From NCBI GenBank assembly GCA_015068155.1, contig SVLC01000011.1, positions 1-44,648 of the forward strand: 44,648 nt of DNA, given 5' to 3'. The position numbers and the translations under genes were made by a program. Under the pieces are notes generated by a model, which was not told the origin of the DNA, made no database searches, and was given only the letters and a program-made list of their open reading frames with translations. Positions 16,921 to 24,719 of this stretch are shown one piece after another. Within the stretch, counting starts at the first letter, position 1. Each line of letters opens with the position of its first letter. The DNA is from Oscillospiraceae bacterium (GTDB taxonomy: Bacteria; Bacillota; Clostridia; Oscillospirales; Oscillospiraceae).

Positions 16921-17376
16921 TTACATAGGATAGGTGTTGAGAAACCAGATCACAATGGGCAGGCACAGTGTCAGAATACTGATGACCCAAGGGAACAGCG
17001 TCCGTTTGGAGAGGATCGTCATCAGCAGGCAAAAGGCCGTCAGCGCCAACGGCACAAACAATGCCACATCCCGGGTGATCAGATCCGTGGTCATTACGAA
17101 CAGGCCGAACAGCGGCTTTTCCGCGTCACGGTCGATGATCACATGGGTGATCTCCACCACTTCCGGCAGATTATTCTGTCCCCAGGCAGCCACAATAATG
17201 CCTGCGATCGCCACCGGCACGGAGAGCAGGATACCACGCAGGCTGTAAACGGTTTTCCACAGCGCCATAAAAATACGGCCCAAAATAACAAACACCTTTT
17301 TGATCACATTCCAAACCGGGCGGATCTTATCCTTCAGCCAATTCCATTTTTCCACGATCCAGTCCAACCAATTCAT
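16921..17376 (-). CDS. Conserved membrane protein, unknown function
   Basis: A 151-residue protein with three likely membrane segments: SVPVAIAGIIVAAWG, ALFVPLALTAFCLLMTIL and VISILTLCLPIVIWFL. The N-terminal 60 residues are tryptophan-rich and basic (MNWLDWIVEKWNWLKDKIRPVW), probably lying along the membrane. The loop between the first two spans (VVEITHVIIDRDAEKPLFGL) is likely extracytoplasmic. The start at 17376 follows AAAGGAGGTC. I do not recognise the family. It ends in a strong terminator and seems to be transcribed alone. Confidence 0.75.
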   Translation of the reverse strand: MNWLDWIVEKWNWLKDKIRPVWNVIKKVFVILGRIFMALWKTVYSLRGILLSVPVAIAGIIVAAWGQNNLPEVVEITHVIIDRDAEKPLFGLFVMTTDLITRDVALFVPLALTAFCLLMTILSKRTLFPWVISILTLCLPIVIWFLNTYPM

Positions 17377-17454
17377 ATCCTGACCTCCTTTCCGATCATT
17401 TGTCAAATATTGTAGCACAAAATATTGCCAGATGCAAGGGTGCAAATCGCTTCG

Positions 17455-17949
17455 TTACAAAACATTTATATCTTCTTCCCGGATCAGCCCACATTGCGTC
17501 ACTTCCCCGCCCCGGATCTCCACCAAACCGGCGCTGCCGCCAAAATAGCCGCAGGAGCCGGGGTTCAGCACCCACAGGCCATCATCTTCCTGCCTGCAGT
17601 AAGCGCTGTGGGTATGTCCGAACAGCACCAGCTTTGCCCGGGATGCCCGGGCATCCGCCAGCAGGCGAAGCAAGGTCTGCTTGACATGGTGCCGATGTCC
17701 GTGGGTCATCAGGATCCGAACACCGTCCAGGCACTCCAGCCGGGTCTCCGGATCCGGAATAAAACAGCGATGGGCATCGCAGTTACCGGGAACCTGATAA
17801 AACCGGATGCGGGGATATTCTTCTGCCATGGCAGCGCCATCGTCATAATGGTCGCCCAAGTGCATCACCGCATCGGGTTGCACCGCATCGATACAGCGGC
17901 GCATGAAGCTGAGCGCCGCATGGGAATCAGACAAAACCAGGATCTTCAT
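17455..17949 (-). CDS. YfcE/MJ0936-type metallophosphoesterase
   Basis: A 164-residue calcineurin-like phosphodiesterase. All metal-binding motifs are visible in order: SDSH near residue 7, GDHYDD near 32, GNCD near 54, THGH near 83 and GHTH near 115. The family hydrolyses phosphodiesters with two metal ions; natural substrates are mostly unknown. Length is usual for the family (150-180). The ribosome binding site is weak (TTGGTGA). It is transcribed divergently from the three-gene cluster that starts at 18017, and the two share a 67-bp intergenic region. Confidence 0.9.
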   Translation of the reverse strand: MKILVLSDSHAALSFMRRCIDAVQPDAVMHLGDHYDDGAAMAEEYPRIRFYQVPGNCDAHRCFIPDPETRLECLDGVRILMTHGHRHHVKQTLLRLLADARASRAKLVLFGHTHSAYCRQEDDGLWVLNPGSCGYFGGSAGLVEIRGGEVTQCGLIREEDINVL

Positions 17950-17983
17950 TGTTCACCAATCCTTTTCCAGTTGCATACACTGT

Positions 17984-18012
17984 ATTATAGCAGAAAATTT
18001 GACGGGAGGCAA
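17984..18012 (-). promoter_or_regulatory. Promoter of the metallophosphoesterase gene
   Basis: On the minus strand TTGCCT (18007-18012), a 17-bp spacer and TATAAT (17984-17989). The -35 box overlaps the ribosome binding site of the divergent gene at 18017. Confidence 0.65.
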
Positions 18013-18016
18013 TCCA

Positions 18017-18253
18017 ATGGAGAAAAAATACCAGGATTTTTCCATGCAGGAGGCCATGCGGCTGGCCCAAAGTGATGCCGGGCAGCAATTACTGCGGCTG
18101 TTGCAGTCCGGCCACGGCGACGCGGCCCGGTCTGCCATGGAAAACGCCCAAAATGGGAACATTGCCCAGGCGCAAAAGGCGCTGCAGGCATTTTTATCCG
18201 ACCCGCAAGCCCAGGCGCTGCTGCGGCAGCTACAGGAGGGACAGCATGGCTGA
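18017..18253 (+). CDS. Small glutamine/alanine-rich helical protein, unknown
   Basis: A 78-residue soluble, almost wholly helical protein starting MEKKYQDFSMQEAMRLAQS. It contains two similar helical stretches, LLRLLQSGHGDAARSAMEN and LQAFLSDPQAQALLRQLQEG. No signal peptide, cysteine or known motif is seen. The start at 18017 follows GGGAGG. It is first in a run of three small genes with overlapping or nearly touching ends, so they very likely form one operon. I do not recognise a function. Confidence 0.75.
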   Translation: MEKKYQDFSMQEAMRLAQSDAGQQLLRLLQSGHGDAARSAMENAQNGNIAQAQKALQAFLSDPQAQALLRQLQEGQHG

Positions 18254-18593
18254 AATGGAGGATAAGCTCAATTCCATACTATCCGACCCCAATATGATGC
18301 AAAAGATCATGTCCATGGCCCAGAGTCTGGGGGGCGAGGGCGAAAGGGCGGAAACGCCGCCCTCCATGCCCGCCCTGCCGGATATCGATATGGCCACAGT
18401 ACAGCGTTTAACAGGGCTGGCCAGGCAATCCGGCATCGATAAGCGGGAGCAATCCTTGCTGCGGGCATTGGGAGGCTACGTCAGTAAGGATCGGATCGCC
18501 CGTCTGGAAAAAGCCATGCGGGCGGCGAAAATGGCAAAACTCGCCACCTCTGCCCTGGGCGCACGGGGCCTATTTTCCGTACAAAGCAGGTGA
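18246..18593 (+). CDS. Small helical protein with MQKIMSMAQSLGG motif, unknown
   Basis: A 115-residue protein; the ATG lies within the end of the previous gene (8-bp overlap). The N-terminus LNSILSDPNMMQKIMSMAQSL resembles a short STI1-like or helical repeat. A Pro-rich linker (PPSMPALPDIDM) precedes a basic helical C-terminal half (SLLRALGGYVSKDRIARLEK, AMRAAKMAKLATSALG). The stretch SDPxxxxxL is shared with the previous protein (SDPQAQALL against SDPNMMQKI), suggesting the two are distantly related. Proteins of this look recur in gut Clostridia as hypotheticals. Function is unknown. Confidence 0.75.
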   Translation: MAEMEDKLNSILSDPNMMQKIMSMAQSLGGEGERAETPPSMPALPDIDMATVQRLTGLARQSGIDKREQSLLRALGGYVSKDRIARLEKAMRAAKMAKLATSALGARGLFSVQSR

Positions 18594-18598
18594 ACCAC

Positions 18599-18931
18599 AT
18601 GTATAACCGTTACATTCCCCAGCCCGATGGCAGCTTTCGCCGCAGCCGCGTGGAAGACCACCGGCCCCAGCCACCGGCACCCAAGCCGGAATCCTGCCCA
18701 CCCACACCGCCACCCTGCAGCGAGGCGCCGCCCTGTCCGAATCCGGATAAACCCCGTCCCCCGAAAACCGGGCATTGCGACAGCGGAACGGGGTTTCTAC
18801 AAAAGCTACTGCCCAAGGACTTTGACACCGGGGATCTGATCGTGATCCTGCTGCTTTTACTTATGGCAGGAGATTGCGAAGAAGATCGCTCCACCGCCCT
18901 ACTGACCCTGGCGCTGTATCTGATCCTATAG
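18599..18931 (+). CDS. Proline-rich protein with C-terminal hydrophobic segment, unknown
   Basis: A 110-residue protein starting MYNRYIPQPDGSFRR. Residues 20-60 are a proline-rich low-complexity stretch with five cysteines, including CPPTPPPC and APPCPNPDKP. The C-terminal part is well ordered: LLPKDFDTGDLIVILLLLLMAGDC, then EEDRSTALLTLALYLIL. The last 40 residues look like one membrane hairpin or a tail anchor. ATG at 18599 is preferred; a GTG at 18590 overlaps the previous stop. It closes the three-gene operon and is followed by a strong hairpin. Confidence 0.75.
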   Translation: MYNRYIPQPDGSFRRSRVEDHRPQPPAPKPESCPPTPPPCSEAPPCPNPDKPRPPKTGHCDSGTGFLQKLLPKDFDTGDLIVILLLLLMAGDCEEDRSTALLTLALYLIL

Positions 18932-18962
18932 CAGTCCCTTGATCATCCGTCTAAATATGAAA

Positions 18963-19004
18963 TGGACAGCCGCGGCATCTTTTTCGACGCACCGCGGCTG
19001 TCCA
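18963..19004. terminator. Hairpin between convergent genes
   Basis: TGGACAGCCGCGG pairs perfectly with CCGCGGCTGTCCA across a 16-base loop. It separates the plus-strand small-protein operon from the convergent deacetylase. The U-tract (AATTTAT) is weak. Confidence 0.75.
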
Positions 19005-19027
19005 ATTTATACGCAAAATCAGGATAT

Positions 19028-20068
19028 TCAGCCGGGGAAATCATCCAAATTGGCAAATCGGTACCCCTGGGATAAGCAATAATCAATGAAGTCCGCCAAA
19101 ATCGCAGCATTGTCCGGCGATGTGGTGTGCAGCAGGATCACAGCGCCGGGATGCAGTCGCTGTGTCAGTATTTGAAAGGCCGCATCGGTTCCGATCTGGT
19201 TTTCAGGGTCCCAATCGGCGTAGGCGATGGACCAAAATACCGCGCGATACCCTACACCGGCCAACGCGTCCACCGCATTCCGGGAATACACGCCGCTGGG
19301 AAACCGGAAATAACGGGATGAATAGCCAAAATTGACCCGCAGATGATTTTCCACCGGCAAGGCCTCCATCACCATTTCCTCCCTGCTGAGGTCGGCGCAG
19401 TTCTCCGGATGTGTCAGGCTGTGATTGCCCACATTGTGGCCTTCTGCAATCATCCGCGCCACCACTTTGGGAGAAGATCGCAAATATGTCATGGTTACAA
19501 AGAATGTAGCCTGCACGCCCTTTTCCTGCAGCACATCCAGCATGGCAGATGTCAGGTTTTGATACTCATAGCCGCAATCGAAGGTTAAATACAGCACCTT
19601 TTGCTCCGTGCCAGCATCCCATGTGATCGCGCCGGTGCCCCATTCATCGAAACGCTTTTGATTCTCCACCGTGATCCGATGGGGCTCTCCTTCGGATGCC
19701 GCGCCAAAGCTATGGTCGATGCGTTCTGTAGATAGCTGCCGCTGATTCTCCGGATCTGTCAGTAAGTACTCCAACGCCGGCAGACTGGGAAGACCCGTAT
19801 AGGTCACACCCCCATTTTCCACCGCCGGTGTATAACTAAGGATCTTGAAATCTCCCTGGGGCTGCGTGGGCAGTGTTGGCGCCGTGGTAAGGGTTGATGC
19901 CGGCGGCAAGGTCTGACTGGGCCGGGTTTGGCTTACATCAGGCTGAGTGGGGGCAGTGGATCCTCCCGACGAAGACAAGCTGCCCCAAGTGGATGGATCC
20001 CTATCTGTCCTGCAGCCGGACAAACAGAGCAACAGGAGCATAATGAGCAATATCTTTTGTAATTTCAT
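19028..20068 (-). CDS. PdaA-like polysaccharide deacetylase lipoprotein
   Basis: A 346-residue carbohydrate esterase family 4 protein. The N-terminus has a signal peptide with lipobox LSGC (cysteine near residue 19) and then a Ser/Thr/Pro linker to about residue 70. The NodB domain has motif 1 LTFDCGYEY, motif 2 NHSLTHP (metal-binding histidines), motif 3 RFPSGVYS and the late LLHTTS. The first motif and overall layout resemble PdaA, the delta-lactam-forming N-deacetylase of spore cortex; the usual TFDNGYE has C in place of N. Cell-surface action on peptidoglycan is inferred. It has AGAAAGGATGA upstream. Unlike Bacillus PdaA it appears lipid-anchored. Confidence 0.88.
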   Translation of the reverse strand: MKLQKILLIMLLLLCLSGCRTDRDPSTWGSLSSSGGSTAPTQPDVSQTRPSQTLPPASTLTTAPTLPTQPQGDFKILSYTPAVENGGVTYTGLPSLPALEYLLTDPENQRQLSTERIDHSFGAASEGEPHRITVENQKRFDEWGTGAITWDAGTEQKVLYLTFDCGYEYQNLTSAMLDVLQEKGVQATFFVTMTYLRSSPKVVARMIAEGHNVGNHSLTHPENCADLSREEMVMEALPVENHLRVNFGYSSRYFRFPSGVYSRNAVDALAGVGYRAVFWSIAYADWDPENQIGTDAAFQILTQRLHPGAVILLHTTSPDNAAILADFIDYCLSQGYRFANLDDFPG

Positions 20069-20154
20069 AACCGATCATCCTTTCTGGGAATATGGTAACT
20101 ATAACGGATGATCTTCAAAAAAATCATAAAAACCTGTCGCCTCGCCGATGAAAA

Positions 20155-20178
20155 AGACGGCTGCCGAAGCAGCCGTCT
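20155..20178 (-). terminator. Intrinsic terminator of the polyferredoxin gene
   Basis: AGACGGCTGC-CGAA-GCAGCCGTCT is a perfect 10-bp stem. On the minus strand it is followed by TTTTTC, 14 bp after the ferredoxin stop. Confidence 0.88.
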
Positions 20179-20191
20179 ATGTGGGAGCAAA

Positions 20192-20581
20192 TTACTTTTC
20201 TACGATCTCCAGAACTTCCATGGGGCAAGCCTTGACGCAGATGCCGCAGGCGATGCACTTGGAAGGCGCGCTCTGTTCTGCCATGACCATAACCTTCATG
20301 GGGCAGGCTTCCACGCACTTGCCGCACTGGACACACAGCTTCTTGTTGATCATGTACACACCGGTCTTGGGGTTCTGGGTGATAGCGCCGGCTTCGCAAA
20401 CCTTCGCACATTTGCCGCACTGGATGCAGACATTGGGCTTGGCTTCGCCGTTCTTGCCTTCCACGATCTGAATGCAGCTCAGGGTCACATCATTGGTTTT
20501 GTAGAATGCTTCGGAGCAAGCCTGGACACACTGCAGGCAGGCCATGCACTTTTCGGTTTTCTTAACAGCGAGCTTCTTCAT
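20192..20581 (-). CDS. Polyferredoxin with four cysteine clusters
   Basis: A 129-residue HycB-like ferredoxin. It has four CxxCxxCxxxC groups (CMACLQCVQAC, CIQCGKCAKVC, CVQCGKCVEAC, CIACGICVKAC), enough for four [4Fe-4S] clusters. Such proteins shuttle electrons in hydrogenase, oxidoreductase or similar complexes, but no partner enzyme is encoded next to it. It has its own good promoter and terminator, so it is a free-standing electron carrier as far as this window shows. The start is preceded by AAAAGGAGAG. Confidence 0.94.
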   Translation of the reverse strand: MKKLAVKKTEKCMACLQCVQACSEAFYKTNDVTLSCIQIVEGKNGEAKPNVCIQCGKCAKVCEAGAITQNPKTGVYMINKKLCVQCGKCVEACPMKVMVMAEQSAPSKCIACGICVKACPMEVLEIVEK

Positions 20582-20618
20582 AGAGTAAACTCTCCTTTTA
20601 TTTTTTAATTACTCCATG

Positions 20619-20647
20619 ATTATACGAGATATTTTTCAAAATAGCAA
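20619..20647 (-). promoter_or_regulatory. Promoter of the polyferredoxin gene
   Basis: On the minus strand TTGCTA (20642-20647), a 17-bp spacer and TATAAT (20619-20624), 38 bp before the start codon. Confidence 0.72.
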
Positions 20648-20781
20648 TGGTAATTTTCAAATAGTTCCAGTTTTTTATAAAAAATCCCCTGCGCATGACC
20701 GTCCACCGGACAATTTTGCCAGAGTAGCCGCCAATTTTGCGGGGATACTATTGCCGAACCACGCAAAAAGGAGGAAATGAT

Positions 20782-21000
20782 ATGAAGAAATATTTCGCAA
20801 TTGCCGTCGCTTTTCTGCTCAGCGCCCAACTGCTGACCGGCTGCGGCTGTGTGGACACCGGCACCACCGGCGCCACCGAGAACAATCCCAGCACCAGCAC
20901 ATCCACGGTTCGGCCCAACCCCACAACGACCGATCCCTCTGCCACCGGCACGGCCCCCGGCACTTCCGGCGCCATCGGCCGTATGCTGCCCCGGGATTAA
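20782..21000 (+). CDS. Very small Thr/Pro-rich lipoprotein
   Basis: A 72-residue protein with a signal peptide (MKKYFAIAVAFLLSAQLLTGC) and lipobox LTGC near residue 21. The mature part is almost only Thr, Ser, Pro, Gly and Asn (TGTTGATENNPSTST and similar), ending GAIGRMLPRD. It is preceded by a strong AAGGAGG site and followed by a perfect terminator, so it is likely a real expressed gene despite low complexity. No function can be assigned; a surface-exposed, unstructured tail is the visible character. Confidence 0.72.
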   Translation: MKKYFAIAVAFLLSAQLLTGCGCVDTGTTGATENNPSTSTSTVRPNPTTTDPSATGTAPGTSGAIGRMLPRD

Positions 21001-21002
21001 CA

Positions 21003-21038
21003 AGAAACGCATTTTCGCTGCGGCGAAAATGCGTTTCT
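21003..21038. terminator. Perfect 16-bp terminator hairpin, bidirectional
   Basis: AGAAACGCATTTTCGC and its complement flank a TGCG loop. It is followed by TTCTATG on the plus strand and lies between the convergent lipoprotein and OMPDC-like genes. Confidence 0.85.
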
Positions 21039-21045
21039 TTCTATG

Positions 21046-21912
21046 CTACAAAATGGTAATATACCGGCTCATATTATTGCGGATCCGCTCGGCAGCCCGC
21101 TGCGCCTGCTGCACCGCATCCTGCTCCTGTTTTCCTTCTTCCTGCCATGCGCCGTAGATGGACGGGCCTACCGACAGCGCGCAGCCGTGACCAAACCGGT
21201 CAAAACCGAAAGACGCATTTTTGCCGTTGCCGCCGGGATAATCCAACCCATCCACCAGCAGGAACATATTTTTATACTTGCTGCGCAGGCCGGAAACAGC
21301 ATTGGCGCTGGTGGCGCTGGTGACCAATCCCATCTGGCTGTAGCCGCATTTACCCTGAATGGATTGGCCCACACGGTTGACCATATCCGCGGCAACGCCA
21401 TGAACCAGGCGGGTGCCGATCATCAAATCCTGCAGTTCTGCGGCGGAACGGTTGGGCGTGCGCACGGTGACGAACAGGGTTTTCCCGTTTTTGCAGACAT
21501 CCTGAAAGGGGCGAATGGCATCGGTTCCGATATAGCCATCCAGAATCAAGCCATCACAAGGATAAATGCTGTCGTCAGACAGCAGCATCGCCGCCCGCTT
21601 GGCAGCCCAGGGCGTGATAACCGCCGGACCGTCCAACAGCACATAATACCCCATGCCCCGGGCATCCTGCAGCAGCCGGGATAACGCCTGCAAACCCGCC
21701 GGGCCCAGCAGGGCAAACTGGTCAAAGGAAAACCGTACGCCGGGCACAGTGGCCCGCAAGCCGGCAAGTATAGCGGCGCAGAATACTGCCATTTCCTCCG
21801 CCGGATCCTCCCGGTGAAAATCAGCAGGGATCTGCTGGGGCTGGACCGTTAAATCCAGCACGATGGGACATTTCATTTTTCGGATCTTTTCCTGCAGCAC
21901 ATCCATAGACAT
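21046..21912 (-). CDS. OMP decarboxylase-like protein lacking catalytic residues
   Basis: A 288-residue protein whose whole layout follows group 2 orotidine 5'-phosphate decarboxylase (PyrF). The N-terminus has VLQEKIRKMKCPIVLDL, the middle has GTDAIRPFQDVCKNGKTLFVTVRT, and SQMGLVTSATSANAVSGLR corresponds to the late barrel strands. However, the catalytic D-G-K-x-x-D-I loop reads DGPAVIT (about residues 93-99), so the lysine and second aspartate are gone. The usual FKPQ-A strand reads FSFDQ, and the phosphate-binding S-R-G near the end reads GPS. It is therefore unlikely to decarboxylate OMP. The start at 21912 is set by GGGAGGA; ATGs at 21918 and 21906 are possible. No pyrimidine genes are adjacent. 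Actual role is unknown. Confidence 0.75.
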   Translation of the reverse strand: MSMDVLQEKIRKMKCPIVLDLTVQPQQIPADFHREDPAEEMAVFCAAILAGLRATVPGVRFSFDQFALLGPAGLQALSRLLQDARGMGYYVLLDGPAVITPWAAKRAAMLLSDDSIYPCDGLILDGYIGTDAIRPFQDVCKNGKTLFVTVRTPNRSAAELQDLMIGTRLVHGVAADMVNRVGQSIQGKCGYSQMGLVTSATSANAVSGLRSKYKNMFLLVDGLDYPGGNGKNASFGFDRFGHGCALSVGPSIYGAWQEEGKQEQDAVQQAQRAAERIRNNMSRYITIL

Positions 21913-22118
21913 AGGCATTCCTCCCCCGTTTTTGCCATTATATCACATATTTCCCCGGAAAAACAATAGCAATTTCATAATTTTGGAAGTTATTTGGATC
22001 ATTGCCCGGACGGTTTGCTAATTTCCCGATACCTACGGAAAGCGTTTGCATTTCAAAAATCTTTCCAATCGGTTCCGGCGGGATTTCGGGCATACTACCA
22101 CCGAAGGGAGTGAGAACA

Positions 22119-22301
22119 ATGGGCATAAAAACTTTTGCCATTACCATGGGACTGGGTGTTGCCGCCGGCGCGGTAGCCATTATGATGGTGCCCCGCACCA
22201 GCCCCGTCCGGAAATTTGCCGCCAAAACCGCCAACAAGGTGGAGGATGTGGCCTGGAAGGTTTCCGACAAACTGAACCAGACCATGGACAATATGATGTA
22301 A
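22119..22301 (+). CDS. YtxH-like small membrane protein
   Basis: A 60-residue protein with one N-terminal membrane segment (FAITMGLGVAAGAVAIMMV). A basic amphipathic tail follows (RKFAAKTANKVEDVAWKVSDKLNQ). This layout resembles short YtxH-domain proteins. The start at 22119 follows AAGGGAGTGAG, and a strong terminator follows the stop. The family has no settled molecular role. A longer upstream frame lacks a ribosome binding site. Confidence 0.68.
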   Translation: MGIKTFAITMGLGVAAGAVAIMMVPRTSPVRKFAAKTANKVEDVAWKVSDKLNQTMDNMM

Positions 22302-22333
22302 CAACCGTCGCCTGCCTTCTGCTGCGACACATG

Positions 22334-22365
22334 AAAAATCCTGCCGAGAGCTCGGCAGGATTTTT
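22334..22365. terminator. Bidirectional terminator between the YtxH-like gene and clpE
   Basis: AAAAATCCTGCCGAG and CTCGGCAGGATTTTT form a near-continuous palindrome. Both strands end in T-runs, serving the two convergent genes. Confidence 0.93.
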
Positions 22366-22366
22366 A

Positions 22367-24661
22367 TTATTCGGTAATCAGCCGGATCTTCTCGTCCTCC
22401 AAGGTAACATGGATGGCGGAAATAGGCGTTTCGAAGTTGTCGATGATCACTTCGCTGATGGGATCTTCCAGTTCTTTTTGGATGGTACGCCGCAGGTTTC
22501 GGGCGCCATAGGTAACGGAGTAGGCCTGCTTTACCAGATATGCAGGCACCGCTTCCGTCCAATCCATCGTCAGGCCACGGGCAGACAGACTCTGCTGCAG
22601 TTCCCGCAGCATGATATCGGCGATCCCCAGGAAGTTCTCCTCGGAAAGTCGGTTGAAGGTGATGATCTCGTCCACACGGTTGATAAACTCCGGACGCAGG
22701 AACTCCCGCAATGCCTTCATGGTTTTTTCCTTCATCATATCATTCTCGGACTTACCGAAGCCCATACCGCCCACCCGGCCGTCGGAACCGGCATTGGAGG
22801 TCATGACGATAATGGTATTTTCAAAATTGACCACCCTGCCCTGGGCATCGGTGATGCGACCGTCATCCAGCACCTGCAGCAGCACATTCAGCACATCGGG
22901 ATGAGCCTTTTCGATCTCGTCGAACAGCACCACAGAGTAGGGCCGACGGCGGATCTTCTCCGTCAACTGACCGGCTTCATCATAGCCTACATAACCGGGA
23001 GGCGAACCGATCAGCTTGGAGACAGTGTGCTTTTCCATATATTCGGACATATCCAGCCGGATCAAAGAATCCACGCTGTTGAAAAGATCATCCGCCAGAC
23101 GCTTGACCAGTTCGGTCTTACCTACGCCGGTGGGACCCACAAAAATGAAGGAAACCGGCTTTTTCTTGGGGCTGATGCCTACCCGGTTGCGGCGAATCGC
23201 CCGGGCCACCGCATCCACAGCCTCATCCTGGCCAACGACATGGGTCTTCAGCCGGGCGGAAAGGCCCTTGATCTGCTCGTATTCCTGGGCCTTGATCTTG
23301 GATGCGGGGATCTTGGTCCAGAGTTCGATGATCCGGGCCAGATTTTCTATGGTGACGGCAGGCTTCGGCAGTTTATCCAGCTGCTCAATACGGGCGGCGA
23401 TCTGCAGCAGCTTGCTGCGGATATGAGCCAAACGCTCATAGTCCTGGTTATCCGTCTGCTCATTGAGCATCCGCAATTCCAGTTCGTAATCGTCCCGTTC
23501 CTTCTTCAGCTCTGCCATTTCAGAAATTTCCTTAGAGCGCAGATTCAGATCGGAGCAGGCTTCGTCCAACAGGTCGATGGCCTTATCCGGCAGGAAACGG
23601 TCAGTGATATACCGCTCGGAAAGCAACACGCACTGATAAGCGATCTCCGGAGAGATCTCCACACCATGGAACTCCGCATAGGCCTTGGCCACGCCCTGCA
23701 TGATCTGCCCCGCTTCTTCAATGGTGGGTTCTGCCACAGATACAGGCTGGAACCGACGCTCCAGGGCAGCATCCTTTTCGATATGCTTCCGGTATTCGTT
23801 AAAGGTAGTGGCGCCGATCACCTGGATCTCACCGCGGCTCAGGGCCGGCTTGAGAATATTGGCAGCGTTCATGGAACCCTCGGCATCGCCGGCGCCCACC
23901 AGATTGTGAACTTCGTCGATCACCAGGATGATATTACCGCACTCTTTGACTTCGCCGATCAGGCTCTTCATACGGCTTTCAAACTGCCCGCGGAACTGGG
24001 TGCCGGCCACCAGCGCAGTCAGATCCAGCAGAAAAACTTCCTTGTCCTTCAGCTTGTAAGGCACGTTGCCGTCGGCGATCCGCTGCGCAAGGCCCTCCGC
24101 AATGGCGGTCTTACCTACGCCGGGTTCACCAATGAGGCAGGGATTGTTCTTCTGTCGGCGGTTCAGGATCTGAATGACCCGTTCGGTTTCCGTATCCCGG
24201 CCAATGACCTTATCCAGCTTCCCCTCTCTGGCCCGGGCGGTCAAGTTCATGCAGTAGGAATCCAGGAATTTATGCTTCTTATTCTTCTTTTTCTTGCCGG
24301 ACTCATCGCCTTCCGCCGTTTTTTCCGGCTGCGGCGGCTCGGGCTGCTGGGCCGGTACATTGGGTGCTGAGCCAAAGAGCTGATTCAGCAGCGGAAAGGT
24401 GGCAGTTTGGGAATCCATGTCGTCATCGTCATGGTCGCCCTGGTCGATTTGGCCGAAGATGGAGCTCATCTCATCGGAAAGAGTGTCCAGATCCTCTTCG
24501 GAAAAGCCCATCTGCTTCACTGCCTGGTCGATCTGGGGAATGCCCAGACTCCGGGCGCATTTGAGGCAGTAGCCTTCGTTTAACGTTGCGCCGTTTTCCA
24601 TCTTGGTGATGAATACCACGGCGATATTTTTCTTACATTTTGTGCAAAGTTTGGGTTGCAT
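22367..24661 (-). CDS. clpE: ClpE-like Hsp100 ATPase with N-terminal zinc finger
   Basis: A 764-residue AAA+ unfoldase. The N-terminus carries Cys pairs at residues 6/9 and 32/35 (CTKC, CLKC), exactly the CX2C-X22-CX2C spacing of ClpE. A short acidic linker ([10 protein letters not shown]) follows, then a lysine-rich patch ([11 protein letters not shown]). Two ATPase modules follow, with Walker A GEPGVGKT and [12 protein letters not shown]-like coiled segment lies between them ([16 protein letters not shown]), and a GMGF motif fits a ClpP-docking loop. ClpE assists protein quality control with ClpP in other Firmicutes. It is the last gene of a minus-strand run, 58 bp after truA. No CtsR operator is visible upstream, so its usual heat-shock control is not evident here. 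Confidence 0.92.
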   Translation of the reverse strand: MQPKLCTKCKKNIAVVFITKMENGATLNEGYCLKCARSLGIPQIDQAVKQMGFSEEDLDTLSDEMSSIFGQIDQGDHDDDDMDSQTATFPLLNQLFGSAPNVPAQQPEPPQPEKTAEGDESGKKKKNKKHKFLDSYCMNLTARAREGKLDKVIGRDTETERVIQILNRRQKNNPCLIGEPGVGKTAIAEGLAQRIADGNVPYKLKDKEVFLLDLTALVAGTQFRGQFESRMKSLIGEVKECGNIILVIDEVHNLVGAGDAEGSMNAANILKPALSRGEIQVIGATTFNEYRKHIEKDAALERRFQPVSVAEPTIEEAGQIMQGVAKAYAEFHGVEISPEIAYQCVLLSERYITDRFLPDKAIDLLDEACSDLNLRSKEISEMAELKKERDDYELELRMLNEQTDNQDYERLAHIRSKLLQIAARIEQLDKLPKPAVTIENLARIIELWTKIPASKIKAQEYEQIKGLSARLKTHVVGQDEAVDAVARAIRRNRVGISPKKKPVSFIFVGPTGVGKTELVKRLADDLFNSVDSLIRLDMSEYMEKHTVSKLIGSPPGYVGYDEAGQLTEKIRRRPYSVVLFDEIEKAHPDVLNVLLQVLDDGRITDAQGRVVNFENTIIVMTSNAGSDGRVGGMGFGKSENDMMKEKTMKALREFLRPEFINRVDEIITFNRLSEENFLGIADIMLRELQQSLSARGLTMDWTEAVPAYLVKQAYSVTYGARNLRRTIQKELEDPISEVIIDNFETPISAIHVTLEDEKIRLITE

Positions 24662-24719
24662 AGGGTATCACTCCTTTGGGACAACATCCCGAAAACATAA
24701 CGCGTTTTTTCACCCACCG

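Noticed and set aside
22046..24370. A 774-residue open frame on the plus strand opposite clpE
   Set aside because: The minus strand encodes an intact ClpE with all motifs. The antisense translation shows no recognisable domain and begins inside the YtxH-like gene in another frame.
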